Source: Ectothiorhodospira lacustris
GTDB taxonomy: Bacteria > Pseudomonadota > Gammaproteobacteria > Ectothiorhodospirales > Ectothiorhodospiraceae
Direction of reading: 5' to 3'
DNA length: 64,000 nt
NCBI RefSeq assembly: GCF_022227845.1
Contig: NZ_JAJNQN010000016.1
Coordinates: forward strand, 30,363 to 94,362
Part shown: in pieces, positions 45,222 through 54,683 of the stretch
Layout: every line of letters begins with the position of its first letter
Numbering within the stretch: the first letter of the stretch is position 1
Translations under genes and position numbers: made by a program
Notes under the pieces: generated by a model
Told to the model about the DNA's origin: nothing
The model's input: the letters and a program-made list of their open reading frames with translations, nothing else
Databases searched by the model: none

Positions 45222-46682
45222 ATGCGCATCGTCCAGGAAGCCCTCACCTTCGACGACGTCCTCCTGGTCCCCGCCCATTCGGCGGTGCTTCCCAGAGACG
45301 TGGACCTCTCCACTCGCCTCACCCGCGACATCACCCTGAACATCCCTCTGGTTTCCGCTGCCATGGATACGGTCACCGAGGCCCGCCTGGCCATCGCCAT
45401 CGCCCAGGAGGGGGGCATCGGTATCGTGCACAAGAACATGAGCATCGATGCCCAGGCCCAGCAGGTGCGTCTGGTCAAGAAATATGAAAGCGGGGTCATC
45501 AGCGACCCCATCACCGTCACCCCGGACACCAGCATCCGTGATGTGCTGGCCATCACCCGCGCCAACTCCATCTCCGGTGTCCCCGTGGTCAAGGGGGTCG
45601 ATCTGGTGGGTATCGTCACCAGTCGCGACCTGCGCTTCGAGACCCGCATGGATTCGCCGGTATCCGAGATCATGACGCCCAAGGACCGCCTGGTCACCGT
45701 CCGTGAAGGGGCCGGCAGGGAAGAGGTCCAGAATTTGCTGCACAAGCACCGCATCGAGAAGGTGCTGGTGGTGAACGATGCGTTCCACCTGCGGGGCATG
45801 ATCACCGTCAAGGACATCCAGAAATCCACCGACTTCCCCAGTGCCTGCAAGGACGATCGGGGTCGTCTGCGGGTGGGGGCGGCCCTGGGCGTGGGCGCCG
45901 GTACCGAGGAGCGCTGTGCCGCGTTGGTGGAAGCCGGGGTGGACGTGGTCGTGGTGGATACCGCCCACGGCCATTCCCAGGGCGTGCTCGACCGGGTGGC
46001 CTGGGTGAAGAAAACCTATCCGGACGTCCAGGTCATCGGCGGCAACATCGCCACAGCCGAGGCCGCCCGTGCCTTGGTGGCAGCGGGCGCGGATGCCGTG
46101 AAGGTGGGTATCGGGCCTGGTTCCATCTGCACCACCCGCATCGTCGCCGGCGTGGGTGTGCCCCAGATGACCGCCATCGACAACGTGCGTCAGGCCCTGG
46201 AAGGCACGGGGGTACCCCTGATCGCCGATGGCGGCGTGCGCTTCTCCGGTGACTTTGCCAAGGCCATCGCCGGCGGCGCCCACTGCGTCATGCTGGGCAG
46301 CCTGTTTGCCGGTACCGAGGAGGCCCCTGGTGAAGTCGAACTCTATCAGGGCCGTTCCTACAAGTCCTACCGGGGCATGGGCTCCCTGGGTGCCATGCAG
46401 CAGGGCTCCTCGGATCGTTACTTCCAGGAAAGCAGCGGCGTGGTGGACAAGCTGGTGCCGGAAGGCATCGAGGGCCGCGTCCCCTACAAGGGCACCATCG
46501 TGGCCATCATCCATCAGCTGGTGGGCGGGCTGCGTTCCTCCATGGGCTATGTGGGTTGCAGCAACATCGAGGAAATGCGAACCCGTCCCGGTTTCGTGCG
46601 GGTCACCTCGGCGGGGATGCGTGAGAGTCACGTCCATGACGTGACCATCACCAAGGAAGCCCCCAACTACCGGATGGATTGA
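45222..46682 (+). CDS. guaB: IMP dehydrogenase
   Basis: GuaB oxidises IMP to XMP with NAD, the committed step to GTP. The 486-residue protein has the start [10 protein letters not shown], two CBS domains inserted at about residues 95-205 ([14 protein letters not shown] repeats), the catalytic Cys loop [17 protein letters not shown], the YRGMGS motif and the mobile-flap VPYKG. The ATG at 45222 is chosen because the longer frame crosses the promoter. It is followed five bases later by guaA. Confidence 0.97.
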   Translation: MRIVQEALTFDDVLLVPAHSAVLPRDVDLSTRLTRDITLNIPLVSAAMDTVTEARLAIAIAQEGGIGIVHKNMSIDAQAQQVRLVKKYESGVISDPITVTPDTSIRDVLAITRANSISGVPVVKGVDLVGIVTSRDLRFETRMDSPVSEIMTPKDRLVTVREGAGREEVQNLLHKHRIEKVLVVNDAFHLRGMITVKDIQKSTDFPSACKDDRGRLRVGAALGVGAGTEERCAALVEAGVDVVVVDTAHGHSQGVLDRVAWVKKTYPDVQVIGGNIATAEAARALVAAGADAVKVGIGPGSICTTRIVAGVGVPQMTAIDNVRQALEGTGVPLIADGGVRFSGDFAKAIAGGAHCVMLGSLFAGTEEAPGEVELYQGRSYKSYRGMGSLGAMQQGSSDRYFQESSGVVDKLVPEGIEGRVPYKGTIVAIIHQLVGGLRSSMGYVGCSNIEEMRTRPGFVRVTSAGMRESHVHDVTITKEAPNYRMD

Positions 46683-46687
46683 AAAAG

Positions 46688-48274
46688 ATGCCCCTGTCTG
46701 CCCCGGATATTCACGCCCATCGTATTCTCATCATCGATTTCGGCTCCCAGTACACCCAGCTCATCGCCCGGCGGGTGCGTGAGTCCGGGGTCTATTCCGA
46801 GATTCACCCCTGGGACATGGACGCCGCCGCCGTGCGCGACTTCAACCCCAGCGGCATCATCCTCTCCGGTGGTCCGGAGTCCGTCATCGAAAGTGACCCG
46901 CCGCGAGCCCCCCAGTGCGTGTTCGAACTGGGGGTGCCGGTGCTGGGCATCTGTTACGGCATGCAGACCATGGCGGCCCAGCTTGGCGGGCGTGTGGAAA
47001 GCTCCGACCACCGGGAATTCGGCTATGCCCAGGTCCGGGCCCATGGTCATACCCGCCTGCTCACGGACATCGAGGACCATACCAGCCCGGAGGGCCACGG
47101 CCTGTTGGATGTCTGGATGTCTCATGGTGACCGGGTCTGCGCCTTGCCTGAAGGCTTTTCCCTGATGGCCTCCACGGACTCGGCCCCTATGGCCGGCATG
47201 GCCGATGAGGCGCGCCGCTTCTACGGCGTCCAGTTCCATCCCGAGGTGACCCATACCCGTCAGGGACAGCGCATCCTGTCCCGGTTCGTTCATGAGATCT
47301 GCGGTTGCGAGAACCTCTGGACCGCCGGCAACATCATTGACGACATGACTCAACGGGTGCGGGAACAGGTGGGCACCGACGAGGTCATCCTGGGCCTGTC
47401 CGGCGGCGTGGATTCCTCCGTGGTGGGTGCTTTGCTGCACAAGGCCATCGGCGACCAGCTCACCTGCGTGTTCGTCGATACCGGCCTTTTGCGTCTCCAT
47501 GAAGGAGATCAGGTCATGGCCACCTTTGCCCGTCACATGGGCGTGCGGGTGATCCGGGTGGATGCGGAAGCACGTTTCCTCAAGGCCCTGGCGGGGGAGT
47601 CGGACCCCGAGGCCAAGCGCAAGATCATCGGGCGTCTGTTCGTGGAGGTCTTTGACGAAGAGGCCGCCAAGCTCAAGAATGCCCGCTGGCTGGCCCAGGG
47701 CACCATCTATCCCGATGTGATCGAGTCCGCCGGTTCCAAGACCGGCAAGGCCCATGTGATCAAATCTCACCACAACGTGGGCGGCCTGCCGGAGACCATG
47801 AAGATGGGTCTGGTGGAGCCGTTGCGGGAACTGTTCAAGGACGAGGTGCGCCGCATCGGCGTGGAGTTGGGACTGCCGTCCGAGATGGTCTATCGGCATC
47901 CCTTCCCGGGGCCGGGCCTGGGGGTACGCATCCTGGGCGAAGTGAGCAAGCCCTACGCGGACCTGCTGCGCCAGGCGGATCACATCTTCATTGAGGAGCT
48001 GCGCGGTGCCGGCCTGTATGACCAGGTTTCCCAGGCCTTCGCGGTCTTTTTGCCGGTGAAATCCGTCGGTGTGATGGGGGACGGTCGCCGCTATGACTAT
48101 GTGGTGGCCCTGCGCGCCGTTGAGACCATCGACTTCATGACCGCCCGCTGGGCGCACCTGCCCTACGAGTTCCTGGATAAGGTTTCGCGGCGCATCATCA
48201 ACGAAGTGAAAGGCATTTCCCGCGTGGTCTACGACATCTCCGGCAAGCCGCCGGCGACGATTGAGTGGGAGTGA
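46688..48274 (+). CDS. guaA: GMP synthase (glutamine-hydrolysing)
   Basis: GuaA converts XMP to GMP using ATP and glutamine. The 528-residue protein has a class I glutamine amidotransferase domain with catalytic Cys in [12 protein letters not shown] and His-Glu in QFHPEVTHT, an ATP pyrophosphatase domain with the P-loop [12 protein letters not shown], and the C-terminal dimerisation domain ([15 protein letters not shown]). The ATG at 46688 is preferred over a TTG at 46679 that overlaps the guaB stop. Forms the guaBA operon. Confidence 0.97.
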   Translation: MPLSAPDIHAHRILIIDFGSQYTQLIARRVRESGVYSEIHPWDMDAAAVRDFNPSGIILSGGPESVIESDPPRAPQCVFELGVPVLGICYGMQTMAAQLGGRVESSDHREFGYAQVRAHGHTRLLTDIEDHTSPEGHGLLDVWMSHGDRVCALPEGFSLMASTDSAPMAGMADEARRFYGVQFHPEVTHTRQGQRILSRFVHEICGCENLWTAGNIIDDMTQRVREQVGTDEVILGLSGGVDSSVVGALLHKAIGDQLTCVFVDTGLLRLHEGDQVMATFARHMGVRVIRVDAEARFLKALAGESDPEAKRKIIGRLFVEVFDEEAAKLKNARWLAQGTIYPDVIESAGSKTGKAHVIKSHHNVGGLPETMKMGLVEPLRELFKDEVRRIGVELGLPSEMVYRHPFPGPGLGVRILGEVSKPYADLLRQADHIFIEELRGAGLYDQVSQAFAVFLPVKSVGVMGDGRRYDYVVALRAVETIDFMTARWAHLPYEFLDKVSRRIINEVKGISRVVYDISGKPPATIEWE

Positions 48275-48295
48275 TTCCGCGGAAAGGGCCGGGTC

Positions 48296-49159
48296 CTACA
48301 TGAAGATCCGGCTCACCTGCTCCATGGCCGCCTGATCGGCGTCCCAGTGCAGGGTGGGATCTTCGGGGGTGCAGCCCAGGCGCCTGAGTGATGGGACACT
48401 CAGGCGATCGACCTTGGCCAGGCGATGGCCGGTAGACTGGTAGCTTTCGATATTGGCGGCCTGGACGATGTCCACATAGTCGATGGGGACGTCGTCACCG
48501 GGGTCCCGTTTCAGGTTGTCGTGTTCGGCCGCCACGTCGATCATCTGCTGGTCAAAGTTCCAGGCCTTGAGGATGGCGCGGCCCACGCTCATGTGCAGGC
48601 TGGAAATGATCATGTCCAGGTACTTTTCGTTTTCCACGATCACGTCGATATTCTTGGCCTTATTGAGGATCGGGATGATACCCACGTCATGGACCAGTCC
48701 TGCCAGCAGGGCCACTTCCTGATCCAGATGGCGGTGTTGCCAGGCCAGCAGGGAACTGATGATGGCCACCTCCACACTGTGACTCCACAGTGTTTCCATG
48801 CGGCTGCGAATGCCCCGGTGTCCGGTGTTGAAGACGTCACGCATGGCCAGGGTCAATACCACATTCTTGGTCTTCTCAAGGCCTAACCGGGTGATGGCCG
48901 ACTTGATGGTGGTGCAGCGGCTCAGTCCCCGGTAGATGGGACTGTTGGCGTAACGGATCAGTCGGGCGGCCATGGCGGTGTCCCGGGCCACCACGGCGGT
49001 GATTTCGTCGATGGAGCTGTCGTCCCGGTTGATAGTGAACAGTGCCTGAATGGAAATGTCTGGCAAGGTGGGGATCTGTATCCCGTTGTTCTGCAGGTCC
49101 TGGCGCAGATCGCTGATGAACTCGTCAACGATTTCTTTGGGGTCGAGACGCTTGTTCAC
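48296..49159 (-). CDS. HDOD domain protein
   Basis: 287 residues consisting almost entirely of one HDOD domain: PTLPDISIQALFTINRDDSS, LIRYANSPIYRGL, AITRLGLEKTKNVVLTLAMR and LLAGLVHDVGIIPILNK. It retains HD in this last motif, but other HD-GYP residues are not clear, so phosphodiesterase activity is unlikely. The start is GTG at 49159. Convergent with guaA and divergent from tadA. Third HDOD protein of the window. Confidence 0.85.
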   Translation of the reverse strand: MNKRLDPKEIVDEFISDLRQDLQNNGIQIPTLPDISIQALFTINRDDSSIDEITAVVARDTAMAARLIRYANSPIYRGLSRCTTIKSAITRLGLEKTKNVVLTLAMRDVFNTGHRGIRSRMETLWSHSVEVAIISSLLAWQHRHLDQEVALLAGLVHDVGIIPILNKAKNIDVIVENEKYLDMIISSLHMSVGRAILKAWNFDQQMIDVAAEHDNLKRDPGDDVPIDYVDIVQAANIESYQSTGHRLAKVDRLSVPSLRRLGCTPEDPTLHWDADQAAMEQVSRIFM

Positions 49160-49232
49160 GTGGGGCAGGCGGAGGAGAGTGACAAGGGATTCCAGTATGA
49201 CATAACTGCGCTCCAGGCGCGTGTGGGGTGAT

Positions 49233-49730
49233 ATGGTCTTAAAGCAGGATCAATACTGGATGGCACGGGCGCTGGCGCTGGCCGAACAGTCCGCCGATGA
49301 GGGAGAAGTCCCCGTCGGTGCCGTGCTGGTCAAGGACGGACAGGTGCTGGGAGAGGGCAGGAATCGTCCTATCGCCCTGTGCGATCCCACAGCTCATGCG
49401 GAGATCCAGGCCTTGCGGGCCGCTGCCGCGGCGGCGGGTAATTACCGTCTACCCGGAACGACCCTGTATGTGACCCTGGAACCCTGCATCATGTGTCTGG
49501 GGGCGATGGTGCATGCCCGGGTGGGGCGGGTGGTGTTCGGTGCCCACGATCCCAAGACCGGGGCGCTCGGGGGGGCTGCCGATGCGCTGGATCTACCCCT
49601 TTACAACCATGCGATGGCGGTGACGGGTGGGGTGATGGCGGAAGTCTGCGGTGAGTGCCTCAGGTCTTTTTTTCGTGCCCGCAGAAACGGGAATGGGACA
49701 GATAGATCAGGATCACAGTCCGAGGGGTAA
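49233..49730 (+). CDS. tadA: tRNA-specific adenosine deaminase
   Basis: TadA converts A34 of tRNA-Arg to inosine. The 165-residue protein has the zinc and proton-shuttle motif TAHAEIQALR (His and Glu) and the two zinc cysteines in EPCIMCLGAM, with substrate-site features NRPIALCDPT and FGAHDPKTGA. The ATG at 49233 with GGGGTGAT upstream is preferred over a GTG at 49221. Its 3' end overlaps the convergent mltF gene by 18 bases; the tadA-mltF neighbourhood is found in E. coli as well. Confidence 0.95.
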   Translation: MVLKQDQYWMARALALAEQSADEGEVPVGAVLVKDGQVLGEGRNRPIALCDPTAHAEIQALRAAAAAAGNYRLPGTTLYVTLEPCIMCLGAMVHARVGRVVFGAHDPKTGALGGAADALDLPLYNHAMAVTGGVMAEVCGECLRSFFRARRNGNGTDRSGSQSEG

Positions 49731-51185
49731 TATCTCCAGGGGATCCGGCGGGTGAGTGGCGGGCGGGGCAGAGTCCGATGGTGGCCTCTGCTCGCGGCTC
49801 TGTTCCGGCGTGGTGAACCAGGTGAGGATGTCGTAGAACCCGCGGATGTTCTGCACGTACTGCACCGGCTCCCAGCCCCTGGCATAGCCATAGCGGGTAT
49901 TGCTGTACCAGTTCGGCTGGCTCAGCAGGGGCAGATGCTCCATGACATCGATCCATCGGTCCGGGTCCTTGTCCTGTGCGCGGGTGATGCGCCTGGCGTC
50001 ATGCAGATGGCCCATGCCGACGTTATAGGCTGCCAGGGCCATCCAGGTGCGATCCGGCTCGCTAATGCCCATGGGCAGGCGCTCATGGAGATTCATGAAA
50101 TATTCGGCGCCGCCGAACACCGATTCCCTGGGGTCGGTCCGGTCCTGGACACCGAGCTGGCCTGCGGTGGCCTGGGTCAGCATCATGAGGCCCCGTACCC
50201 CGGTTCTGGAAACAGCGTTGGGGTTCCAGTGGGATTCCTGGTAACTGATGGCGGCCAGCAGTCTCCAGTCCACGTCATAGTACTCGGCCGCCTCGCGAAA
50301 CAAGGGCTCGTGGCGGGGCAGGCGCTCGCGAATGCGATTCATGAACGTGAGGATGCCCGGATAGTCCAGCACCTCCATGTGGCCGTAGTGACGTTCCAGC
50401 AGCTGGGCCAGCCGGCCGTCGGCGGCATATGCTTCGAAGAATCGTTCTGCGGCCTGGATCAGGGTCCGATCCTTGTGTCTGGGGAAGGCCCAGGCCAGAA
50501 AGTGGGGTTCGGACAGGTCCATGGCGGCGCGTAGCTCCGGATAGAATCGGCGCATGGAGGCCAGCTCAATGGAGTCGGCGACGGCCAGTGCCACCTTGCC
50601 TTCCCAGACCTGCCTGAGCAGTTCCTCGGGGGTGATGCCCGCCAGTTCTTCCCACTGTAGGTCGGGGTATTGGCGTCTGAGCATCGCCAGGGTTTCCACA
50701 TGACTGCTGCCGGCAATGACGGTCAGTGGATGCTGTTGCAACTCGTCCAGTGACTCGGGAGCAGGTTCGCCGCTGCGATAGACCACCTGTTCCGTGACCT
50801 GATGGTAGGCAGGGCCGAACCGGACCTCCCCGAGACGGGCGCGCGTCATCGTGATGCCGGCCGCAGCCATGTCTACCCGGCCGCCGGCGACCATGGGCAG
50901 GATCTCATCGAATCGTCCAGGGACGACCAGTTTGAGGCGCACGCCCAGGCTGTCGGCAAAGGCGGTGGTCAGATCATACTCCAGCCCGTCGGAACCTTCG
51001 GACCATGGCTGGTAGGTGGTGGTACTGATGCGGGTGGCCACCACCAGTTCGCCGCGCACGAGCGTCCGCTCCAGTTCCGTCATCGGCCGCATGAAGGTAA
51101 ATAGCAGGATCAGCGTCAGCATCAGCACAAAGGCGAGGGCTTCCAGGCGCTGGTTCAGCGTCCATCGGGGGCGTCGACGTTTCAA
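49713..51185 (-). CDS. mltF: Membrane-bound lytic murein transglycosylase F
   Basis: MltF cleaves peptidoglycan glycan strands and remains attached to the envelope. The 490-residue protein has an N-terminal membrane anchor (residues 13-33), a solute-binding-protein-like domain (about 45-270, VATRISTTTYQPW, GGRVDMAAAGITMT) and the lysozyme-like transglycosylase domain with catalytic Glu in ISYQESHWNPNAVS, then GVRGLMMLTQATA and ALAAYNVGMGHLHDARRI. The C-terminal tail (from about residue 465) is Pro-rich. Confidence 0.95.
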   Translation of the reverse strand: MKRRRPRWTLNQRLEALAFVLMLTLILLFTFMRPMTELERTLVRGELVVATRISTTTYQPWSEGSDGLEYDLTTAFADSLGVRLKLVVPGRFDEILPMVAGGRVDMAAAGITMTRARLGEVRFGPAYHQVTEQVVYRSGEPAPESLDELQQHPLTVIAGSSHVETLAMLRRQYPDLQWEELAGITPEELLRQVWEGKVALAVADSIELASMRRFYPELRAAMDLSEPHFLAWAFPRHKDRTLIQAAERFFEAYAADGRLAQLLERHYGHMEVLDYPGILTFMNRIRERLPRHEPLFREAAEYYDVDWRLLAAISYQESHWNPNAVSRTGVRGLMMLTQATAGQLGVQDRTDPRESVFGGAEYFMNLHERLPMGISEPDRTWMALAAYNVGMGHLHDARRITRAQDKDPDRWIDVMEHLPLLSQPNWYSNTRYGYARGWEPVQYVQNIRGFYDILTWFTTPEQSREQRPPSDSAPPATHPPDPLEILPLGL

Positions 51186-51190
51186 GGGCT

Positions 51191-51219
51191 TAAAAAAAAT
51201 ATTGGAATCGGCTATGATA
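51191..51219 (+). promoter_or_regulatory. Candidate promoter for tRNA-Ser
   Basis: TTAAAA (51191-51196) and TATGAT (51214-51219) are 17 bases apart, placing a start near 51226, some 60 bases before the tRNA. The A-rich stretch could also serve mltF in the other direction. Confidence 0.4.
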
Positions 51220-51284
51220 GCCCACTTTACCGTCAGGCCGCATGGTGATGTTCCTGCGCCTTATCGGTAACTTTTCGACCTATT

Positions 51285-51374
<90 letters not shown>

Positions 51375-51389
51375 GATAAATGTTCATCA

Positions 51390-51433
51390 CCCGGCAAGGC
51401 CTTCATGTGTACGGCCTTGCCGGGTTTTTTTTT
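51390..51433 (+). terminator. Rho-independent terminator after tRNA-Ser
   Basis: CCCGGCAAGGCC and GGCCTTGCCGGG form a perfect 12-base stem around an 11-base loop and are followed by nine T. It starts 16 bases after the tRNA. Confidence 0.93.
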
Positions 51434-51549
51434 GCGTTTTGCCAACGCCTCCCCCGTTTCTTGCTTTCCTCCCGGCCCGGCGGTTCTGAAGTCGTGCTGC
51501 CATGCACTACAATCCCCCATGAGTCCTCCCGATCCTGCAAAGGAACCCC

Positions 51550-54500
51550 ATGACCCGGAACAAAGACGCCTTGCCGGATTCTCTATCCGCGGATACCGGC
51601 AGCGAGCATGACGATGATGTTGCGGATGCGGAGATGGGCATGGCGGAGGTGTTGCAGAACAAGATGCCGAATGCCAGTGACCAGGATGGGCGGGAGGACG
51701 ATCCTGAAGCGCGCGAGGGCTCCGGGGAGCCGGCAGTGATCCGGAGCGATTTCTCCGGCCATGTGGTCGGTATCGGGGCGTCAGCCGGCGGCCTGGAAGC
51801 CCTGGAACAGCTCTTTGACGCCATGCCCACGGGGACGGGGGCCGCTTTTGTGGTGGTGCAGCATCTCTCTCCCGACCACAAGAGCCTGATGGCCAACCTG
51901 CTGGCCCGCCATACCAGCATGCCGGTGGTGACTGTTCGGGATGCCATGGAGATCGAGGCGGAAACCATCTATCTGATCCCGCCGGGCAATCTGATGACCA
52001 TTTCCGAGGGGCAGTTGCGACTGAGCCCGAAGAATCCCAAGGCGCTGTCTCTGCCCATCGACCTGTTTTTCTCCTCCCTGGCCCGGGAGTTTCGGGATTG
52101 TTGCATCGGCGTGATCCTCTCCGGTACGGGTTCGGACGGGACACGCGGATCGGTGGCCATCAATGATGCCGGCGGCCTGCTGCTGGCCCAGGACCCGGAA
52201 AGCGCCAAGTTCGACGGCATGCCCCGCAGTGTCATTGCCACCGGGCTGGTGGATGAGATCCTGCCGGCGGAAACCCTGGGGCGACGGATCAAGGACCACA
52301 TCCTGCAAAAGCCGGAAACCCGAGTGGGTCCCCCTCCCAGGATGGCCACGGACCTGGATAACAGCTCGGCCCTGGAAGGCATCTTTCACCTCCTGCATAA
52401 CCATGGCGGCGTGAATTTTCGGGAGTACAAGCCGGCCACGGTACTCAGGCGCATCGAGCGCCGCATGCAGGTCCGTCACGTGCCGGATTTCGAGCGTTAC
52501 CTGGAACTGCTGGAGAACGATGCCGGTGAGGTATCGGTGCTGCGCCGTGAGATCCTCATCCCGGTGACCAACTTTTTCCGTGATCCGGAGGCCTTTGATA
52601 CCATCGCCTCCAAGGCGGTGGAGCAGATCGTGCAGCAGGCTTCCACCTCTCATCCCATCCGGGTGTGGGTAGCGGGGATGTCCACCGGTGAAGAGGCCTA
52701 TTCCATCGCCATCCTGTTTGCCGAGGCCTTTGATCGCGCTCGGCGCTGGCCGGATATCAAGATCTTCGCCACGGATGTAGAACAGAAAAATGTGGACGCC
52801 GCCAGTGCCGGCACCTTTTCCGAGGCCATCATGGCCGAAGTGTCTCCCGAACGGTTGGAGCGTTTCTTCATCAAGCGTGGCAGCCATTTCGTGGTCAAGC
52901 CCGATCTGCGGCAGACGCTGGTCTTTGCCCGCCACAATCTGCTGGAAGACCCGCCGTTCACACGCATGGATATGGTGTCCTGCCGTAATGTCCTGATCTA
53001 TTTCGTGCCCGGAGCCCAGGAACGCGCCCTGCGCCGCTTCCAGTATGCCCTGGCTCCCGGCGGGTATCTGTTCCTGGGCAGCAGTGAATCTCTGGCGGGC
53101 CTGAGTTCGGATTTCACCCCGGTGAACAGCAAACACAAGTTATTCCAGATGCTGCGCAGTACCACCTTGCCGCTGGAATCCCATTCCGGTTCCTCGCTCC
53201 TGAGTTCGCGCCGGCCATCGTCGAGCCGGGGACGGCGCCTGGTGGGTGCCCAGGTGGGACAGAGCCTGGATGCCTCTGCCATCGATGCGGCCCAGCAGCA
53301 GCTGCTGCGCGATCATGCACCGCCAAGCATCCTGCTGTCCGAGACCATGGAGTTGGTCCATATCTTCGGTTTGGCTCAGCGCTATCTGCACTTTCCCTCC
53401 GGTAGCATTTCGTTGGAGATATCCAAGTTGTTGCCAAGCGGTATCGTGCCGGTGGCTCAGGCGTTGTTGCGGCGCGCTGCCAAGAGTCGTGAGCCGGTCC
53501 GCTCCGAGGCCAGTACCTTCAGGCTGCCTGACGGGTCATCGCAGCGATTGTGCATCTCAGCCCAGCCGCTGGTGGGCGATGATCGCAGTGCTGTGTTCAT
53601 GCTGTTGTCCTTTGAGCCCCTGGATACCGGCAATGCCAACCTGTCGGATGGTGCCCCGCCCCTGGATGTGAATGCGGAAGCGATGGAACGTATCCAGTCC
53701 CTGGAGCAGGAGCTGGCAGCGACCCGGGAAAGCCTCCAGGCCACCATCGAGGAGTTGGAAGCGTCCAATGAGGAGCTCCAGGCCACCAACGAGGAGATGA
53801 TGGCCGCCAATGAGGAGTTGCAAAGTTCCAACGAAGAACTTCAGTCCGTCAACGAAGAGCTCTATACGGTCAACGCGGAAAACCAGGAAAAGATCCAGAT
53901 ACTCAACCGGCTCAATGCCGACCTGGACGGCATGGCCAAGGCGGCATCCATCGCCACCTTATTCCTGGATGAGTCCATGCGCATTACCCGTTTCACCCCG
54001 GAGGCGACGCAGATCTTCAAGATCCGGGACGGGGATGTAGGGCGGCCCATCGATGATTTCACCCATTCCCTGCATTACCCGGGGCTCATGCATGACCTGC
54101 GCACCAGCCTGCGTGAAGGCGGAATGCAGGAGCACGAGGTCAACTCGGAATCGGGGCGCCATTACCTGCTTCGTATTCTGCCTTACACGCTGCAGGGGGC
54201 TTCCACCCGGGGAGCCGTGATCACTCTGGTGGATATTACGTCCGTCCGGGATGTGGCCCTGTTGCAGGCCGTGCTGGACTCTCTCGATCACCAGGTGGCC
54301 GTGATCGACAATGACGGGATCGTTTTGATGATCAACAAGGCCTGGCACACCTTTGCGGAAAGGCACGATGACCGGACGCTCAGGGCTTTCGGAGTGGGCG
54401 CCAATTATCTGGATGCCTGCAAGATGGCGGATGATGTGGGCGGTCAGGAGGCGTTCTATGCCCGCAAGGCACTGCAAGGTTTGCAGGGGTTGCTCAAAGG

Positions 54501-54675
54501 CAAACTGGAAGGTTTCGGTTTCGAGTATCCCTGCCATTCACTGGATAGGCAACGCTGGTTTCTGATGCATGCCGGTAAGCTGCGTCATCCGGACGGCGGG
54601 GCGATTGTCAGCCATTTGGAGATTACGGACTGGATAGTCGGGCGGGAGGAGGATTCTGCGGAAACGCAGGGGTAG
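51550..54675 (+). CDS. CheB-CheR-PAS fusion protein without kinase domain
   Basis: 1041 residues. After an acidic 65-residue N-terminal tail comes a CheB methylesterase domain (VGIGASAGGLEALEQLF with the catalytic Ser, VVQHLSPDHKSLM with the His, LSGTGSDGT with the Asp). A CheR methyltransferase domain follows (NNHGG-type start, NFFRDPEAF, WVAGMSTGEEAYSIAIL, the FATDVEQKNVDAA stretch, MDMVSCRNVLIYF). Then come a PAS-like domain, a long heptad coiled coil of repeated SNEEL/TNEEM units (about 715-780) and two PAS domains. Most relatives end in a histidine kinase; here none is present. The convergent GGDEF-EAL gene starts its stop codon eight bases away. Confidence 0.88.
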   Translation: MTRNKDALPDSLSADTGSEHDDDVADAEMGMAEVLQNKMPNASDQDGREDDPEAREGSGEPAVIRSDFSGHVVGIGASAGGLEALEQLFDAMPTGTGAAFVVVQHLSPDHKSLMANLLARHTSMPVVTVRDAMEIEAETIYLIPPGNLMTISEGQLRLSPKNPKALSLPIDLFFSSLAREFRDCCIGVILSGTGSDGTRGSVAINDAGGLLLAQDPESAKFDGMPRSVIATGLVDEILPAETLGRRIKDHILQKPETRVGPPPRMATDLDNSSALEGIFHLLHNHGGVNFREYKPATVLRRIERRMQVRHVPDFERYLELLENDAGEVSVLRREILIPVTNFFRDPEAFDTIASKAVEQIVQQASTSHPIRVWVAGMSTGEEAYSIAILFAEAFDRARRWPDIKIFATDVEQKNVDAASAGTFSEAIMAEVSPERLERFFIKRGSHFVVKPDLRQTLVFARHNLLEDPPFTRMDMVSCRNVLIYFVPGAQERALRRFQYALAPGGYLFLGSSESLAGLSSDFTPVNSKHKLFQMLRSTTLPLESHSGSSLLSSRRPSSSRGRRLVGAQVGQSLDASAIDAAQQQLLRDHAPPSILLSETMELVHIFGLAQRYLHFPSGSISLEISKLLPSGIVPVAQALLRRAAKSREPVRSEASTFRLPDGSSQRLCISAQPLVGDDRSAVFMLLSFEPLDTGNANLSDGAPPLDVNAEAMERIQSLEQELAATRESLQATIEELEASNEELQATNEEMMAANEELQSSNEELQSVNEELYTVNAENQEKIQILNRLNADLDGMAKAASIATLFLDESMRITRFTPEATQIFKIRDGDVGRPIDDFTHSLHYPGLMHDLRTSLREGGMQEHEVNSESGRHYLLRILPYTLQGASTRGAVITLVDITSVRDVALLQAVLDSLDHQVAVIDNDGIVLMINKAWHTFAERHDDRTLRAFGVGANYLDACKMADDVGGQEAFYARKALQGLQGLLKGKLEGFGFEYPCHSLDRQRWFLMHAGKLRHPDGGAIVSHLEITDWIVGREEDSAETQG

Positions 54676-54683
54676 CAATGGCG

